A stretch of 64,000 bases of DNA from Holophagae bacterium (GTDB taxonomy: Bacteria > Acidobacteriota > Holophagae > Acanthopleuribacterales > Acanthopleuribacteraceae): NCBI GenBank assembly GCA_029263455.1, contig JAJCXM010000035.1:62001-126000 (forward strand), given 5' to 3'. Positions 1 to 7,958 of the stretch are shown piece by piece. The position numbers and the translations under genes are program-made. A model generated the notes under the pieces. The model was not told the origin of the DNA. It saw only the letters and a program-made list of their open reading frames with translations, and searched no databases. The stretch's first letter is position 1. Every line of letters begins with the position of its first letter.

Positions 1-2
1 AC

Positions 3-905
3 GTGACTTCTGGCAATGACGTTTCTTTCTCAAATGGAGGGGTTATCAATTTTTCAACGGCTGTTAGCGGCACTGAAGTAACTGGATCGCTAATTGTCAG
101 ATTGAATTCTTCAATCGAACAAGAATTAGTCACATTAAACATCGCATTTGAGGATACCGTCAACGTCCCCGTCAACAACGCCATGGAATCTTGGGTTGGA
201 CACTACGATCTCTCCCCGACCCTAACCACAGACGACGCGGAAGGTGTTGACGCTTGGGATAGGCAAGTGGATGTAGGCATAGCTGAGTGGGCGATCATTG
301 CCGACGGCAACTCAACCAGCGGCACACACGCCTATTTCATCATCGATACTGAGACATCATTGGACAGTCACCTGATTAGCCCCGAAATTGCGGTACCGGC
401 CGTTGGTGACTTCACTTTTAGTTTTGAACACCGTCACCGATTTGAGACAGGCGCATGGGATGGTGGCGTCCTTGAAATCAGCACTGACGGCGTCAACTGG
501 ACTGACATTGGCGCATCCGCAACACCCGGCTACAACGGTGTCATTACAACCAATCCGAGTAGCCCAATAAGTGACCAGCCTGCTTTTGTGGATGATAACC
601 CTGATTATCCCAACTTCACGTCGGTGAACGTTGACCTTGGTACCACCTACAATAGCCAAACTGTGAGAGTGCGGTTCCGTATTGGCTGTGATGGCGCTGC
701 GGGCTCGGACGGCTGGTGGCTGGACGATATCTCGTTCCCAACGGCACCGCCTATCTTCCCGGTCATTGTGTCCGAGCCTACTATCTGCGACGGTTGTTTT
801 GTGTCGGTTCCCGGCGCTTTACTAGGAACCATGCAGAAGTTCCCGACTTGGCCTTTGACCAACATGATCCAGTTAGTGGAAACACTGCAGAACTTTTGTC
901 CATAA
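3..905 (+). CDS. C-terminal part of a secreted protein with a MAM/choice-of-anchor-like jelly-roll domain (5' truncated)
   Basis: The reading frame is open to the left edge, so only the last ~300 residues are present and the start lies outside the window. The visible part has a beta-rich, Thr/Ser/Asp-rich composition typical of exported proteins. Residues ~60-250 resemble the jelly-roll domain found at the C-termini of secreted proteases and anchor-type proteins: a LISPEI strand, a FSFEHRHRFE strand, VLEISTDGVNWTDIG, and a closing GSDGWWLDDISF, which is the W-x-x-D-D-I signature of that fold. The final ~50 residues contain three Cys (D-G-C-F and the terminal N-F-C-P) and match nothing I recognise. 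No catalytic motif is visible in this fragment. A strong hairpin follows nine bases after the stop. It could be the tail of an M36-like or other peptidase, but that cannot be told from here. Confidence 0.6.
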   Translation: MTSGNDVSFSNGGVINFSTAVSGTEVTGSLIVRLNSSIEQELVTLNIAFEDTVNVPVNNAMESWVGHYDLSPTLTTDDAEGVDAWDRQVDVGIAEWAIIADGNSTSGTHAYFIIDTETSLDSHLISPEIAVPAVGDFTFSFEHRHRFETGAWDGGVLEISTDGVNWTDIGASATPGYNGVITTNPSSPISDQPAFVDDNPDYPNFTSVNVDLGTTYNSQTVRVRFRIGCDGAAGSDGWWLDDISFPTAPPIFPVIVSEPTICDGCFVSVPGALLGTMQKFPTWPLTNMIQLVETLQNFCP

Positions 906-913
906 CCCGATTT

Positions 914-947
914 AAGTGGGCGTGGTCCATCTGGATCATGCCCACTT
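914..947 (+). terminator. Long stable hairpin just after the first gene, terminator-like without a clear U-run
   Basis: The arms 914-929 and 932-947 can pair over 16 positions with only two G-U type differences and a two-base loop (TC at 930-931). The outer eight pairs are AAGTGGGC with GCCCACTT. It begins nine bases past the stop at 905. The bases that follow (ACAACTTG) are not a T-run, so it may act in 3'-end processing or protection as much as in intrinsic termination. Confidence 0.5.
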
Positions 948-1007
948 ACAACTTGATTGGCTACTAAGGTTTGCGCGACTGTTAGGTGATGTAACCGTTC
1001 ACCCATC

Positions 1008-1038
1008 TTTACCCGATGTGCAATGTGAATGCTATTAT
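1008..1038 (+). promoter_or_regulatory. Possible promoter of the patatin gene
   Basis: TTTACC at 1008-1013 and TATTAT at 1033-1038 are 19 bases apart, 37 bases before the GTG start. The match is weak and the spacing is long, so this is only a candidate. Confidence 0.22.
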
Positions 1039-1074
1039 GTCAATAGCCATTCCAACGGAGCCGTGAGGTGAGAC

Positions 1075-2940
1075 GTGAGTCAGCCTGCACTCGAATGTGA
1101 TCTCGTCATGAAGGGCGGCATCACCAGCGGAGTTGTTTACCCTGAAGCCTTGCACGAACTCGCAAAGACCTATCGATTCCGAAACCTAGGTGGTACTTCG
1201 GCAGGCGCGATTGCAGCCGCCGCTGCTGCGGCCGCCAGTTACGGGCGGGCACGAGGCCGAGCCGATGCTTTTGAACGTTGCCAACAAATTCCCACCTGGC
1301 TTGGTGAAGTTCCCGCAGGGAGCCATTTTTCACGCCTGATCCATCTGTTCTCGGCACAGCCATCCACATCTCGCTATCTAAACCTCGCCCTTGTATTCGT
1401 TGGACCAAAACAGGGTCGCGCCACTCGTTGTCTCAAACTGGCACTGACACAGTTTCCTTTACCCTTGTTTCTTGCGCTGATAGTTTCTGTGCTGATCAAG
1501 CTCCCTTTAGCCCTGCATGTGCAAAGTGCGCCTCTTCTATCGTGGGCGCTTTTGCTGATCGATTTTTTTGTTCTCTCTTCGTTGCTATGGTTCCTGTTTC
1601 TGGCTGTGACGCTACTACGCGGTTTTCCCAAAGCGGTGGGCAATAATGACTACGGGCTGAGCCGCGGATTTGCAAGCAAAGATCCGCTATCACCCGACCT
1701 CAGCAGCTGGCTGCACGATTTGATCCAAGATTTGTCGGGTTTAAAACGGCCTTTGACTTTTGGTGATTTGTGGGGAGCAGGAGAGGAGCCTGAAACTAAT
1801 TTGGTGATGATGGCTACCAATGTCACTCAAGGTCGACCCATCTGCCTGCCATATGTCAATGATCCGGCAACAACCTATTACTTTGATGCCAGCGAAATAT
1901 CAAAGTTCTTTCCCGAATCGATCGTCGATCATATGGTCGAACATAGCGGCGCACAGTCAGTTGACCTGAAATTGAACAGGACCCTTTGGGCATGGCCTGA
2001 ACCCGCACACCTTCCCGTACTTGTTGCTACTCGAATGTCATTGAGTTTTCCCGTTCTACTCAGTGCTGTCCCTCTTTACGCGATCGATTATTCGCGTCCA
2101 CCTGAACATCAGAAGCTGGAACGAAACTGGATTTCTGACGGCGGCATCACCAGTAATTTCCCCATCCACTTTTTTGACGCCGCCCTTCCCCGTCGCCCAA
2201 CATTCGGCATAAACCTCACACCCACGCATCCCGATCGACCACGCGAACGTATATGGATGCCACAGACCAACGGCCAAGGTCGTGCTGCACGGTGGTTTAG
2301 GTTTGACTCAGATGATCAAGCTGACTTGGTCGGTTTTGTTTCCGCCATTCTGACAACGATGCAGAATTGGAGCGATCAAGAGCAAATGCGCGTTCCAGGT
2401 TATCGCGACCGAATTGTGCACGTGAATCTCGCAGCCGACGAGGGCGGGCTAAACCTGAATATGGACAAGCAAAAGATCAACGATTTGAGTCTTCGTGGTC
2501 GTGAGGCTGCTCAGGAATTGGCCAAAAGGTTTGACCCACAGCAAGCTGACGAACACGTGCTGAATTGGGCAAACCACCGTTGGGTCCGCTATCGCGCATT
2601 AATGAACTCACTAGAACAACTGCTGAAGCAAATGAAACGCGCTTTTGATACGGTTCCCTTGCCGTCGGCTGGCGTTTCGTACTTAGACCTTATAGAGCGC
2701 CCCGAAGGAAGTGATCCTAAGAGCTACCCTTTCGCCAATCAGCGTCAACGACGATTTGCGATCAGTCGCACACAGCGGTTGATGAAAGAAATTGCAGGTT
2801 GGCAACATAACTACATGACCTTCGGGCCCATAGGCAAAAATGGCGGGCCCCCTAAACCTACGCCGAAACTGCGAATGATGCCGAGTCTTACACCTAGTTC
2901 AAACAAACACACGACTGCAGCCGAAATCAGCCAAGCCTGA
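1075..2940 (+). CDS. Patatin-like phospholipase with an internal membrane hairpin
   Basis: Patatins are Ser-Asp dyad lipid acyl hydrolases. The oxyanion segment MKGGITSGVVYPEAL is at residues ~12-26, the nucleophile elbow GGTSAG places Ser42, and the dyad aspartate is in SDGGITSNFP (Asp355). Between them, residues ~123-142 and ~152-182 are two strongly hydrophobic stretches separated by a short polar turn, so the catalytic domain seems to carry a transmembrane hairpin. The chain is 621 residues, far longer than a minimal patatin of ~300, with a charged C-terminal region after ~400 of unknown role. Translation starts at GTG 1075 behind GAGGTGAG. No signal peptide is visible. The gene converges on the ADP-ribosylglycohydrolase gene. 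The family call is secure; the substrate is unknown. Confidence 0.85.
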   Translation: MSQPALECDLVMKGGITSGVVYPEALHELAKTYRFRNLGGTSAGAIAAAAAAAASYGRARGRADAFERCQQIPTWLGEVPAGSHFSRLIHLFSAQPSTSRYLNLALVFVGPKQGRATRCLKLALTQFPLPLFLALIVSVLIKLPLALHVQSAPLLSWALLLIDFFVLSSLLWFLFLAVTLLRGFPKAVGNNDYGLSRGFASKDPLSPDLSSWLHDLIQDLSGLKRPLTFGDLWGAGEEPETNLVMMATNVTQGRPICLPYVNDPATTYYFDASEISKFFPESIVDHMVEHSGAQSVDLKLNRTLWAWPEPAHLPVLVATRMSLSFPVLLSAVPLYAIDYSRPPEHQKLERNWISDGGITSNFPIHFFDAALPRRPTFGINLTPTHPDRPRERIWMPQTNGQGRAARWFRFDSDDQADLVGFVSAILTTMQNWSDQEQMRVPGYRDRIVHVNLAADEGGLNLNMDKQKINDLSLRGREAAQELAKRFDPQQADEHVLNWANHRWVRYRALMNSLEQLLKQMKRAFDTVPLPSAGVSYLDLIERPEGSDPKSYPFANQRQRRFAISRTQRLMKEIAGWQHNYMTFGPIGKNGGPPKPTPKLRMMPSLTPSSNKHTTAAEISQA

Positions 2941-2958
2941 CTCTGGTTCGAGATCTCG

Positions 2959-3900
2959 TCAGTCGCCAGCAAAGCCATCACGCAGATAAGCAACAAAACC
3001 GGATTCTTCCACGCAAGCCCACCAGGGTTTGGGTACTGGTTGTGCCAGAGCGGCAATCCCGCCTGCAATAGCGCACGCGCTATCACGCTTTCCAAGTCCT
3101 GACACTGCGCACCAAAGTGTCTCCTGGTAATCACCCATACATCGAGCGGCGCACCATATGGCATAAGGTATGGTGGCTTGCACACTCATATCTTCACCAT
3201 GGCCAAGCGCCGCTATTGCCTCATCAAGCTCACAATCAAATGCGATCGTCGACGCCGTCTCTAATCTAGCGTGAACAAGACCGGCTGGCGTATTTGCCAG
3301 CGTTGTTTCCAAAAGCTGCCGCCCACATTCAAGCTTATTGGCGTGCGGTCTCAGGTTCCAGGCTGTAGCCGCCGCAACAGCTACAGCGATGGCGCCCGAA
3401 ACCGACTCGGGGTGGTGATGCGTCACCGATGACTGCAACCTGGCTTGAGTGATGACTTCTGCTAAATCGTCGGCAAAATAAGCACCTAACGGAGCAACAC
3501 GCATGGCGGCCCCAATACCCATAAAACTCGAATCAGATCCAAGTGAGTTCGTCAATGCTCGCCAGTCACCACCACTAGCCAGCATTTTCAGAAGATTCTG
3601 CGCATATGGGCCATAGCCGCGCATTGGGTCGCGTATGTAGTTATTTGCAAAAGAACGTGCCAAAGCATCCTGATCCACCCGGCCTTTTCTTGCGAGGATC
3701 TCGACCAGTCCGCAAGCCATCACCGAATCGTCCGTTAAATGCCAAATTGGCTGTGGGAAGTCTCTCCGCGTAAGCCGCTGATTTACCTGCGCAGTCTCTC
3801 CGAAGAAACAGCCGCCAAAGCCATCACCTGTCATCAGGCCATCCAGCGACCGCACGGCTCGACTAAGCCTCAGTTGGTGTTGTCCTGATTGATCGCGCAT
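2959..3900 (-). CDS. ADP-ribosylglycohydrolase family protein (DraG/ARH-like)
   Basis: This family removes ADP-ribose from proteins or small molecules using a two-Mg2+ centre. GDGFGGCFFGE near the N-terminus, WHLTDDSVMACG (the T-D-D metal-ligand motif) and GIGAAMRVAPLG followed by THHHPESVSGAIAVA are the hallmark segments in the usual order. The length of 313 residues fits a single catalytic domain. The ATG at 3900 lies three bases after the stop of the LtrA-KirBac gene, so the two are almost surely co-transcribed and probably translationally coupled. That tight pairing hints that the hydrolase acts on the channel, its ligand or a shared stress, but this is inference. No ADP-ribosyltransferase partner was recognised in the window. 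Confidence 0.82.
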   Translation of the reverse strand: MRDQSGQHQLRLSRAVRSLDGLMTGDGFGGCFFGETAQVNQRLTRRDFPQPIWHLTDDSVMACGLVEILARKGRVDQDALARSFANNYIRDPMRGYGPYAQNLLKMLASGGDWRALTNSLGSDSSFMGIGAAMRVAPLGAYFADDLAEVITQARLQSSVTHHHPESVSGAIAVAVAAATAWNLRPHANKLECGRQLLETTLANTPAGLVHARLETASTIAFDCELDEAIAALGHGEDMSVQATIPYAIWCAARCMGDYQETLWCAVSGLGKRDSACAIAGGIAALAQPVPKPWWACVEESGFVAYLRDGFAGD

Positions 3901-3903
3901 ATC

Positions 3904-5988
3904 CTATCCAGCTTCCGGAATCGTGTGGTGGAAGAGCTCATAATCAACCATCATTCGCCCATCCTCCAATTCGTGAATGACATCAACAAATCGATGGTCG
4001 ACGAACACATCTTCCATGTCATAGGCGTTACGCGCATAAACCGTTTGGCCGTAGGTACCGTCGTGACCCAACAAAGTAACCAAAAATCCAATCAGGTTGG
4101 TGTCTGGATTCTTCAAGTCGATTCCGTTCAGTGGGCTAGTTGAATCAAGTTGGTGCATCACCAACCAGGTAAGCGTGAAAAACGGGTTGCGCGAGCGCAC
4201 AAGCGTCAAATCTGTGACACGGCGAACATGTTGACCTTCTGAGGTTAATTGATCGGTAAGAAGCGACAAGGTGATGCTTGCGTCTACTATCTCGCTTCCC
4301 CTGGCATTACCGATACGAAAAGCAAGAGTCGGGACACCATCCATCGACGAAATGATCATGGGTTGCGAAAAAACCACACTAGACTGCGGCCGCGAAACTC
4401 GAGCAAATAATATACCTGTTGCTAAGGCCACGCCCATGAGGCCGACCGCCGCTTCCAGGGTGACGATCAGGTTTCCATATGTTGTTACAGGCGTCATACT
4501 GCCATATCCAATCGTTGACATGGTTTGCACGCTGAAAAAGAAAGCATCGGCGAAATTGCCCTGTAGCGGGACAAAACTGCCCGGTTCTAACATAAACAAG
4601 GCAGCGAAGACGAGGTTTATGAGCAAGTAACTGGCTGCCATCACACCTATCAATCGCCACCAAGTCCCTTGCATCAAAAAGAAATACACATCTTTACGCA
4701 TATCTGAGGGCGTTCCTTTGCGCAAGGGTTCACCAATTCGCAAACGATTTGGGCGTTTGACATGCTCAAGGCGATGATTGAATCCTTCAGCAACGGTTTT
4801 GCTTCGAAGCGACTCATGAGGGGCGCCTTCTTCCATCGGAGCCGTGGAAATATCAACCAGGATCTGAGCTACACAAATGGCCATCAATATACCCAAATAC
4901 CAGAGGGCCGTCATACTTGCAGCTGTGGCCGTCACCAATACAAGAAGTAGCGCTGATACAAGGCGCAGGTTTACACGAAAGCTATCACTCAACTCGGCTT
5001 GACGACGCTCTGTGACGCTATCAATAATGGCGACACTCAAGAAAATGAGCGCTAATGAACCACCCAGGAGCCAGCGATACGAAGCTGGCGCTGGTAGCGT
5101 TAAGTCGAATGAAATCGCTTTCTTCAGGGCGACCCCAACAGCGGTAACACCAATTTGAAATGGCAGGTGCCCGTACAGCCAAATCATCGACGCCAATGGA
5201 ATCTTTTTCTTTACACAAGATCCGGCTACATCATCAAAGTAAATCCACCAAATACAACAGGTGATCAACAAAACGAACAAAGCCTGAAGCATCTGGGTAG
5301 ATGATGAGCTAGTTGAGGACAGTTGGCTAAGAACTTTAACGAACGATTCGCCAAGCACGATTAATGTCAGTAATCCATATCGTTCTGACAAATGTTCAAA
5401 ATCGATTGGGAACCGTTCCGTCAGCAAGCGTGAATGGCGACTAAACGGCGACGCAATAATGACCAACACACCCACAACCCAGGCTCCATATGCGATCTGG
5501 GTCGGCATCCATATGCTTACCAACCAGATAAGCGATCCGATGGCAAAAACAGATCCCCAATAACGACAATAGGCTCGTCCGTCAGGTTGTTGGAAATAAG
5601 CGCGCACATATAAGAGCGCGACAGTCGCCTGTGCGATTGAAAAGGCCAACGCAAATCCTCGCCCGTCGCCTTTCATTACGGCCGGGGCGGTGACGGCCAT
5701 GATTCCCACAGCGAACATCTTCCCAAAAACCGTCAGACGATGCAGGAAATCATCAACCGTGAATCGATTGACGAAAAATGTGAAGCCAGTCCAACTGACC
5801 CACATCGGCGTAAAAAGCGCTGCAAAAGCCAAAAAACCGAGGAGCGTCGCCTGTTTGCTCAGGCCATTGCCCAACTGAATAAAAGCGGCCACAAACACCA
5901 AATCATAAAACAATTCAAGCCAGGTAGGCTTCTTGTCAGGACTCAGACTGGTGTGAAGCAGGGGTTTATGAAACCAACGATTCCTCAA
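3904..5988 (-). CDS. LtrA membrane protein fused to a KirBac-type inward-rectifier K+ channel
   Basis: One uninterrupted 694-codon frame holds two membrane modules. Residues ~20-390 match the low-temperature-requirement A (LtrA) family, opening with PTWLELFYDLVFVAAF and continuing through about ten hydrophobic segments. Residues ~425-690 match a complete prokaryotic Kir channel: a slide-helix segment KDVYFFLMQGTWWRL, outer helix, pore helix, selectivity filter TIGYG at residues 492-496, inner helix with GLMGVALATGILFARVSRP, then the immunoglobulin-like cytoplasmic domain (LAFRIGNARGSEIVDA onwards). The linker of ~35 residues is basic. The start is TTG 5988, because an in-frame stop lies just upstream and AGGG precedes it. 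The function of LtrA is poorly known. A sequencing frameshift is not needed to explain the fusion. Confidence 0.85.
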   Translation of the reverse strand: MRNRWFHKPLLHTSLSPDKKPTWLELFYDLVFVAAFIQLGNGLSKQATLLGFLAFAALFTPMWVSWTGFTFFVNRFTVDDFLHRLTVFGKMFAVGIMAVTAPAVMKGDGRGFALAFSIAQATVALLYVRAYFQQPDGRAYCRYWGSVFAIGSLIWLVSIWMPTQIAYGAWVVGVLVIIASPFSRHSRLLTERFPIDFEHLSERYGLLTLIVLGESFVKVLSQLSSTSSSSTQMLQALFVLLITCCIWWIYFDDVAGSCVKKKIPLASMIWLYGHLPFQIGVTAVGVALKKAISFDLTLPAPASYRWLLGGSLALIFLSVAIIDSVTERRQAELSDSFRVNLRLVSALLLVLVTATAASMTALWYLGILMAICVAQILVDISTAPMEEGAPHESLRSKTVAEGFNHRLEHVKRPNRLRIGEPLRKGTPSDMRKDVYFFLMQGTWWRLIGVMAASYLLINLVFAALFMLEPGSFVPLQGNFADAFFFSVQTMSTIGYGSMTPVTTYGNLIVTLEAAVGLMGVALATGILFARVSRPQSSVVFSQPMIISSMDGVPTLAFRIGNARGSEIVDASITLSLLTDQLTSEGQHVRRVTDLTLVRSRNPFFTLTWLVMHQLDSTSPLNGIDLKNPDTNLIGFLVTLLGHDGTYGQTVYARNAYDMEDVFVDHRFVDVIHELEDGRMMVDYELFHHTIPEAG

Positions 5989-6024
5989 TTTACCCTATCA
6001 CCTTTAACCACAAAAACGACGAAT

Positions 6025-6768
6025 TCAACCTCCAAATCGTTGGGTCAAATGCATCAAACATTGCTTTTTCCACGATAGCCAATCATGGGCCGTATCACGT
6101 CCCCATATGTCTCTGGTGTGCGGAATATTTTGGGCGGCCAACAAATCTGCAAGCATGATGGTCTCTTCGATACAGCCTTCCTCATAATTACCTTGTCCAC
6201 AAACCAAAGTTAAATGGGTGTTCTTTTGCACGTGCTCAAGAAAGTCGCCAGACATATTCGCCACATAGGCAAGCGGGTTGTTGAAATAGACATCGCCGTT
6301 GCTGAACCCGCCCGTGAAATGAGTCAATAGATAGCGACCACTCATACACAAGGCGTAGTTAAATGTTTCGGGATGTTTCAGTGCATAATTAGCGGCGTAG
6401 AACGCACCTAAACTGGCTCCAGTCACAGCAATCGGTATATTCGCGTTGTGACAGTCCTGCCTAATAAAGGGCACTAACTGGTGCATAACAAAGTCTTCAT
6501 ATGCCATTAGTCTTCGTATTCTGACGTCGGCGGGATCGGTTTTGTTGGTCAACGATTGGCTAACGGTACTTTCAGGCGTATATAGTTTTATGCGACCGGA
6601 CCCGATCAGATGGGACAAGGTCTGAACCATAGATTGACGTTCCCACTCGTGGGCAAAACCCGCAGCAGTTGGAAAGGCGATCACTGGCAGACCCCAGTGT
6701 CCGTGGCACCAAACATGAACCGCACGACCCAAAGCCGGACTATGAATCATTTCATGACGCTTATTCAT
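6025..6768 (-). CDS. Alpha/beta-hydrolase esterase (esterase D/COG4947-like)
   Basis: The protein is a compact cytosolic esterase of ~247 residues. The nucleophile elbow TGASLG places Ser119, preceded by the strand NIPIAVTGAS. A late Asp segment (LVCGQG) and the C-terminal DTAHDWLSWK supply the expected Asp/His region. I chose ATG 6768 rather than an ATG 25 codons upstream because GGTGGAGGTAGC directly precedes it, a very strong ribosome-binding site. The gene is divergent from the S51-like gene at 7026 and shares its upstream region, which suggests it belongs to the ATP-grasp/glycogen synthase locus. The natural ester substrate is unknown. Confidence 0.75.
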   Translation of the reverse strand: MNKRHEMIHSPALGRAVHVWCHGHWGLPVIAFPTAAGFAHEWERQSMVQTLSHLIGSGRIKLYTPESTVSQSLTNKTDPADVRIRRLMAYEDFVMHQLVPFIRQDCHNANIPIAVTGASLGAFYAANYALKHPETFNYALCMSGRYLLTHFTGGFSNGDVYFNNPLAYVANMSGDFLEHVQKNTHLTLVCGQGNYEEGCIEETIMLADLLAAQNIPHTRDIWGRDTAHDWLSWKKQCLMHLTQRFGG

Positions 6769-7025
6769 GCTACCTCCACCCAAATCGGGTTCACCAAGGA
6801 TAGCGGACTTCTTCGCCAGTAGGAAGTCGGACTTGAAAGACAATTCAGGCCAAAAAATGAGCTATATGCCCGTAACATTTATGAACATGACGCGCCAACC
6901 TGCTGACTACGACCTTCAACGAAAAAAATCAGCAATTAGACCTAAAGCTTCTCAGTGAAAACGTCGAAAAATTAGGCTCCGGCACGGGATTCTGATAAAG
7001 TCCCGCTTTTCGAGGATTGTTCTAC
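6769..7025. other. Divergent intergenic region between the esterase and S51-like genes
   Basis: About 257 bases separate the two start codons. A short hairpin CGGGA/TCCCG (around 6985-7006) followed by CTTTT lies 15 bases before the S51-like start, and the ribosome-binding site GAGGA is at 7012-7016. No convincing -35/-10 pair or operator was seen. Short reading frames here lack both a family match and a ribosome-binding site. Confidence 0.3.
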
Positions 7026-7958
7026 ATGTCTATGCCACCCATAACCTTACTTGGACCTCAGCGTTTCAATCCGCATGTGGCAGACGTCTTCTCACAAGCC
7101 AAAGTGGATGGCTCAATCGCCCTAATCACGGCGGGCTGGCAAGAACGCGAAGCTGAAATCAACGAGTTAAGCGAACATCTCAAATTGCCTACCCAGAATT
7201 TGGCCCTCTATCAACGCGGTGATCAGCTTTTTTCGGAGCATAGCGATTTCCATCGAGATTACCGTGCGCGACAATCCATGTTGCGTAGATTACAAAGACT
7301 CTATCGCACTCGATTAGAAAGATTACTCGACTCAGCCAGGGTATTGATGCGCGCTGAAAACGACGAGCTCATAGATGAAGCGCGAGATGCGGCGATCGAG
7401 GACGTTCGTCGACTCGATGAGCATCACTTAAATCGAATCGAAAAGACTCATTTGGAATTTCGCCAAACCTGGCCTTTGGATCGCCTGCCAGAGCTGGTGC
7501 GTCATCGTAACGAGATTCAAGAGATTTTGGGTTCCTGTACGGCGCTCTGCATCGCCGGTGGTCATGTGGTGGTTCTTTTGAACCGATTACGCTTATTCGG
7601 TATCAAATCTTTGATCCAAGACCTACCCATCGTCGCTTGGTCAGCTGGGGCGATGGCAATCGCAGAAAGAATCGTGCTTTTTCATGACAGTCCACCACAA
7701 GGTGCCGGCAACCCAGAAGTCTTAGAAACGGGATTAGCCTTATTCAAGGGTTTGGTTCCCTTACCTCACGCGAAACGTAGACTTCGCTTACAGGATTCCG
7801 TTCGCGTTTCGCTGTTCTCCAAGCGCTTTGAGCCGCGTTTGTGTTTGACTTTAGACGAAGGGGCGCAAGCTCAATACATGAATGATCATTGGACTCATAA
7901 TCAAGTGGCACAGGTTCTCTCAACCGACGGCACCATAAGCCATATGGACGGCCAATAA
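7026..7958 (+). CDS. Peptidase S51-like (cyanophycinase/class I amidotransferase-like fold) protein with a charged helical insert
   Basis: The C-terminal half carries the S51 pattern: CIAGGHVVVLLNRL, then PIVAWSAGAMAIAE with the predicted nucleophile Ser206, then GLALFKGLVPLPHAKRRLRL with a candidate catalytic His. S51 enzymes include peptidase E and cyanophycinase, which cut aspartyl or isoaspartyl bonds. Residues ~60-160 are an Arg/Glu-rich, strongly helical insert (for example RRLQRLYRTRLERLLDSARV) absent from simple S51 peptidases. ATG 7026 is preferred over an upstream TTG because GAGGA sits nine bases before it. The stop overlaps the next start in TAATG, so the pair is coupled. The role is probably hydrolysis of an amide or isopeptide made by the neighbouring ATP-grasp ligases; this is inference. 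Confidence 0.7.
   Translation: MSMPPITLLGPQRFNPHVADVFSQAKVDGSIALITAGWQEREAEINELSEHLKLPTQNLALYQRGDQLFSEHSDFHRDYRARQSMLRRLQRLYRTRLERLLDSARVLMRAENDELIDEARDAAIEDVRRLDEHHLNRIEKTHLEFRQTWPLDRLPELVRHRNEIQEILGSCTALCIAGGHVVVLLNRLRLFGIKSLIQDLPIVAWSAGAMAIAERIVLFHDSPPQGAGNPEVLETGLALFKGLVPLPHAKRRLRLQDSVRVSLFSKRFEPRLCLTLDEGAQAQYMNDHWTHNQVAQVLSTDGTISHMDGQ

Noticed and set aside
6985-7010. Short hairpin CGGGA/TCCCG followed by CTTTT upstream of the S51-like gene
   Set aside because: Only five pairs with an 11-base loop and no gene reading into it from the left; too weak to call a terminator or attenuator.
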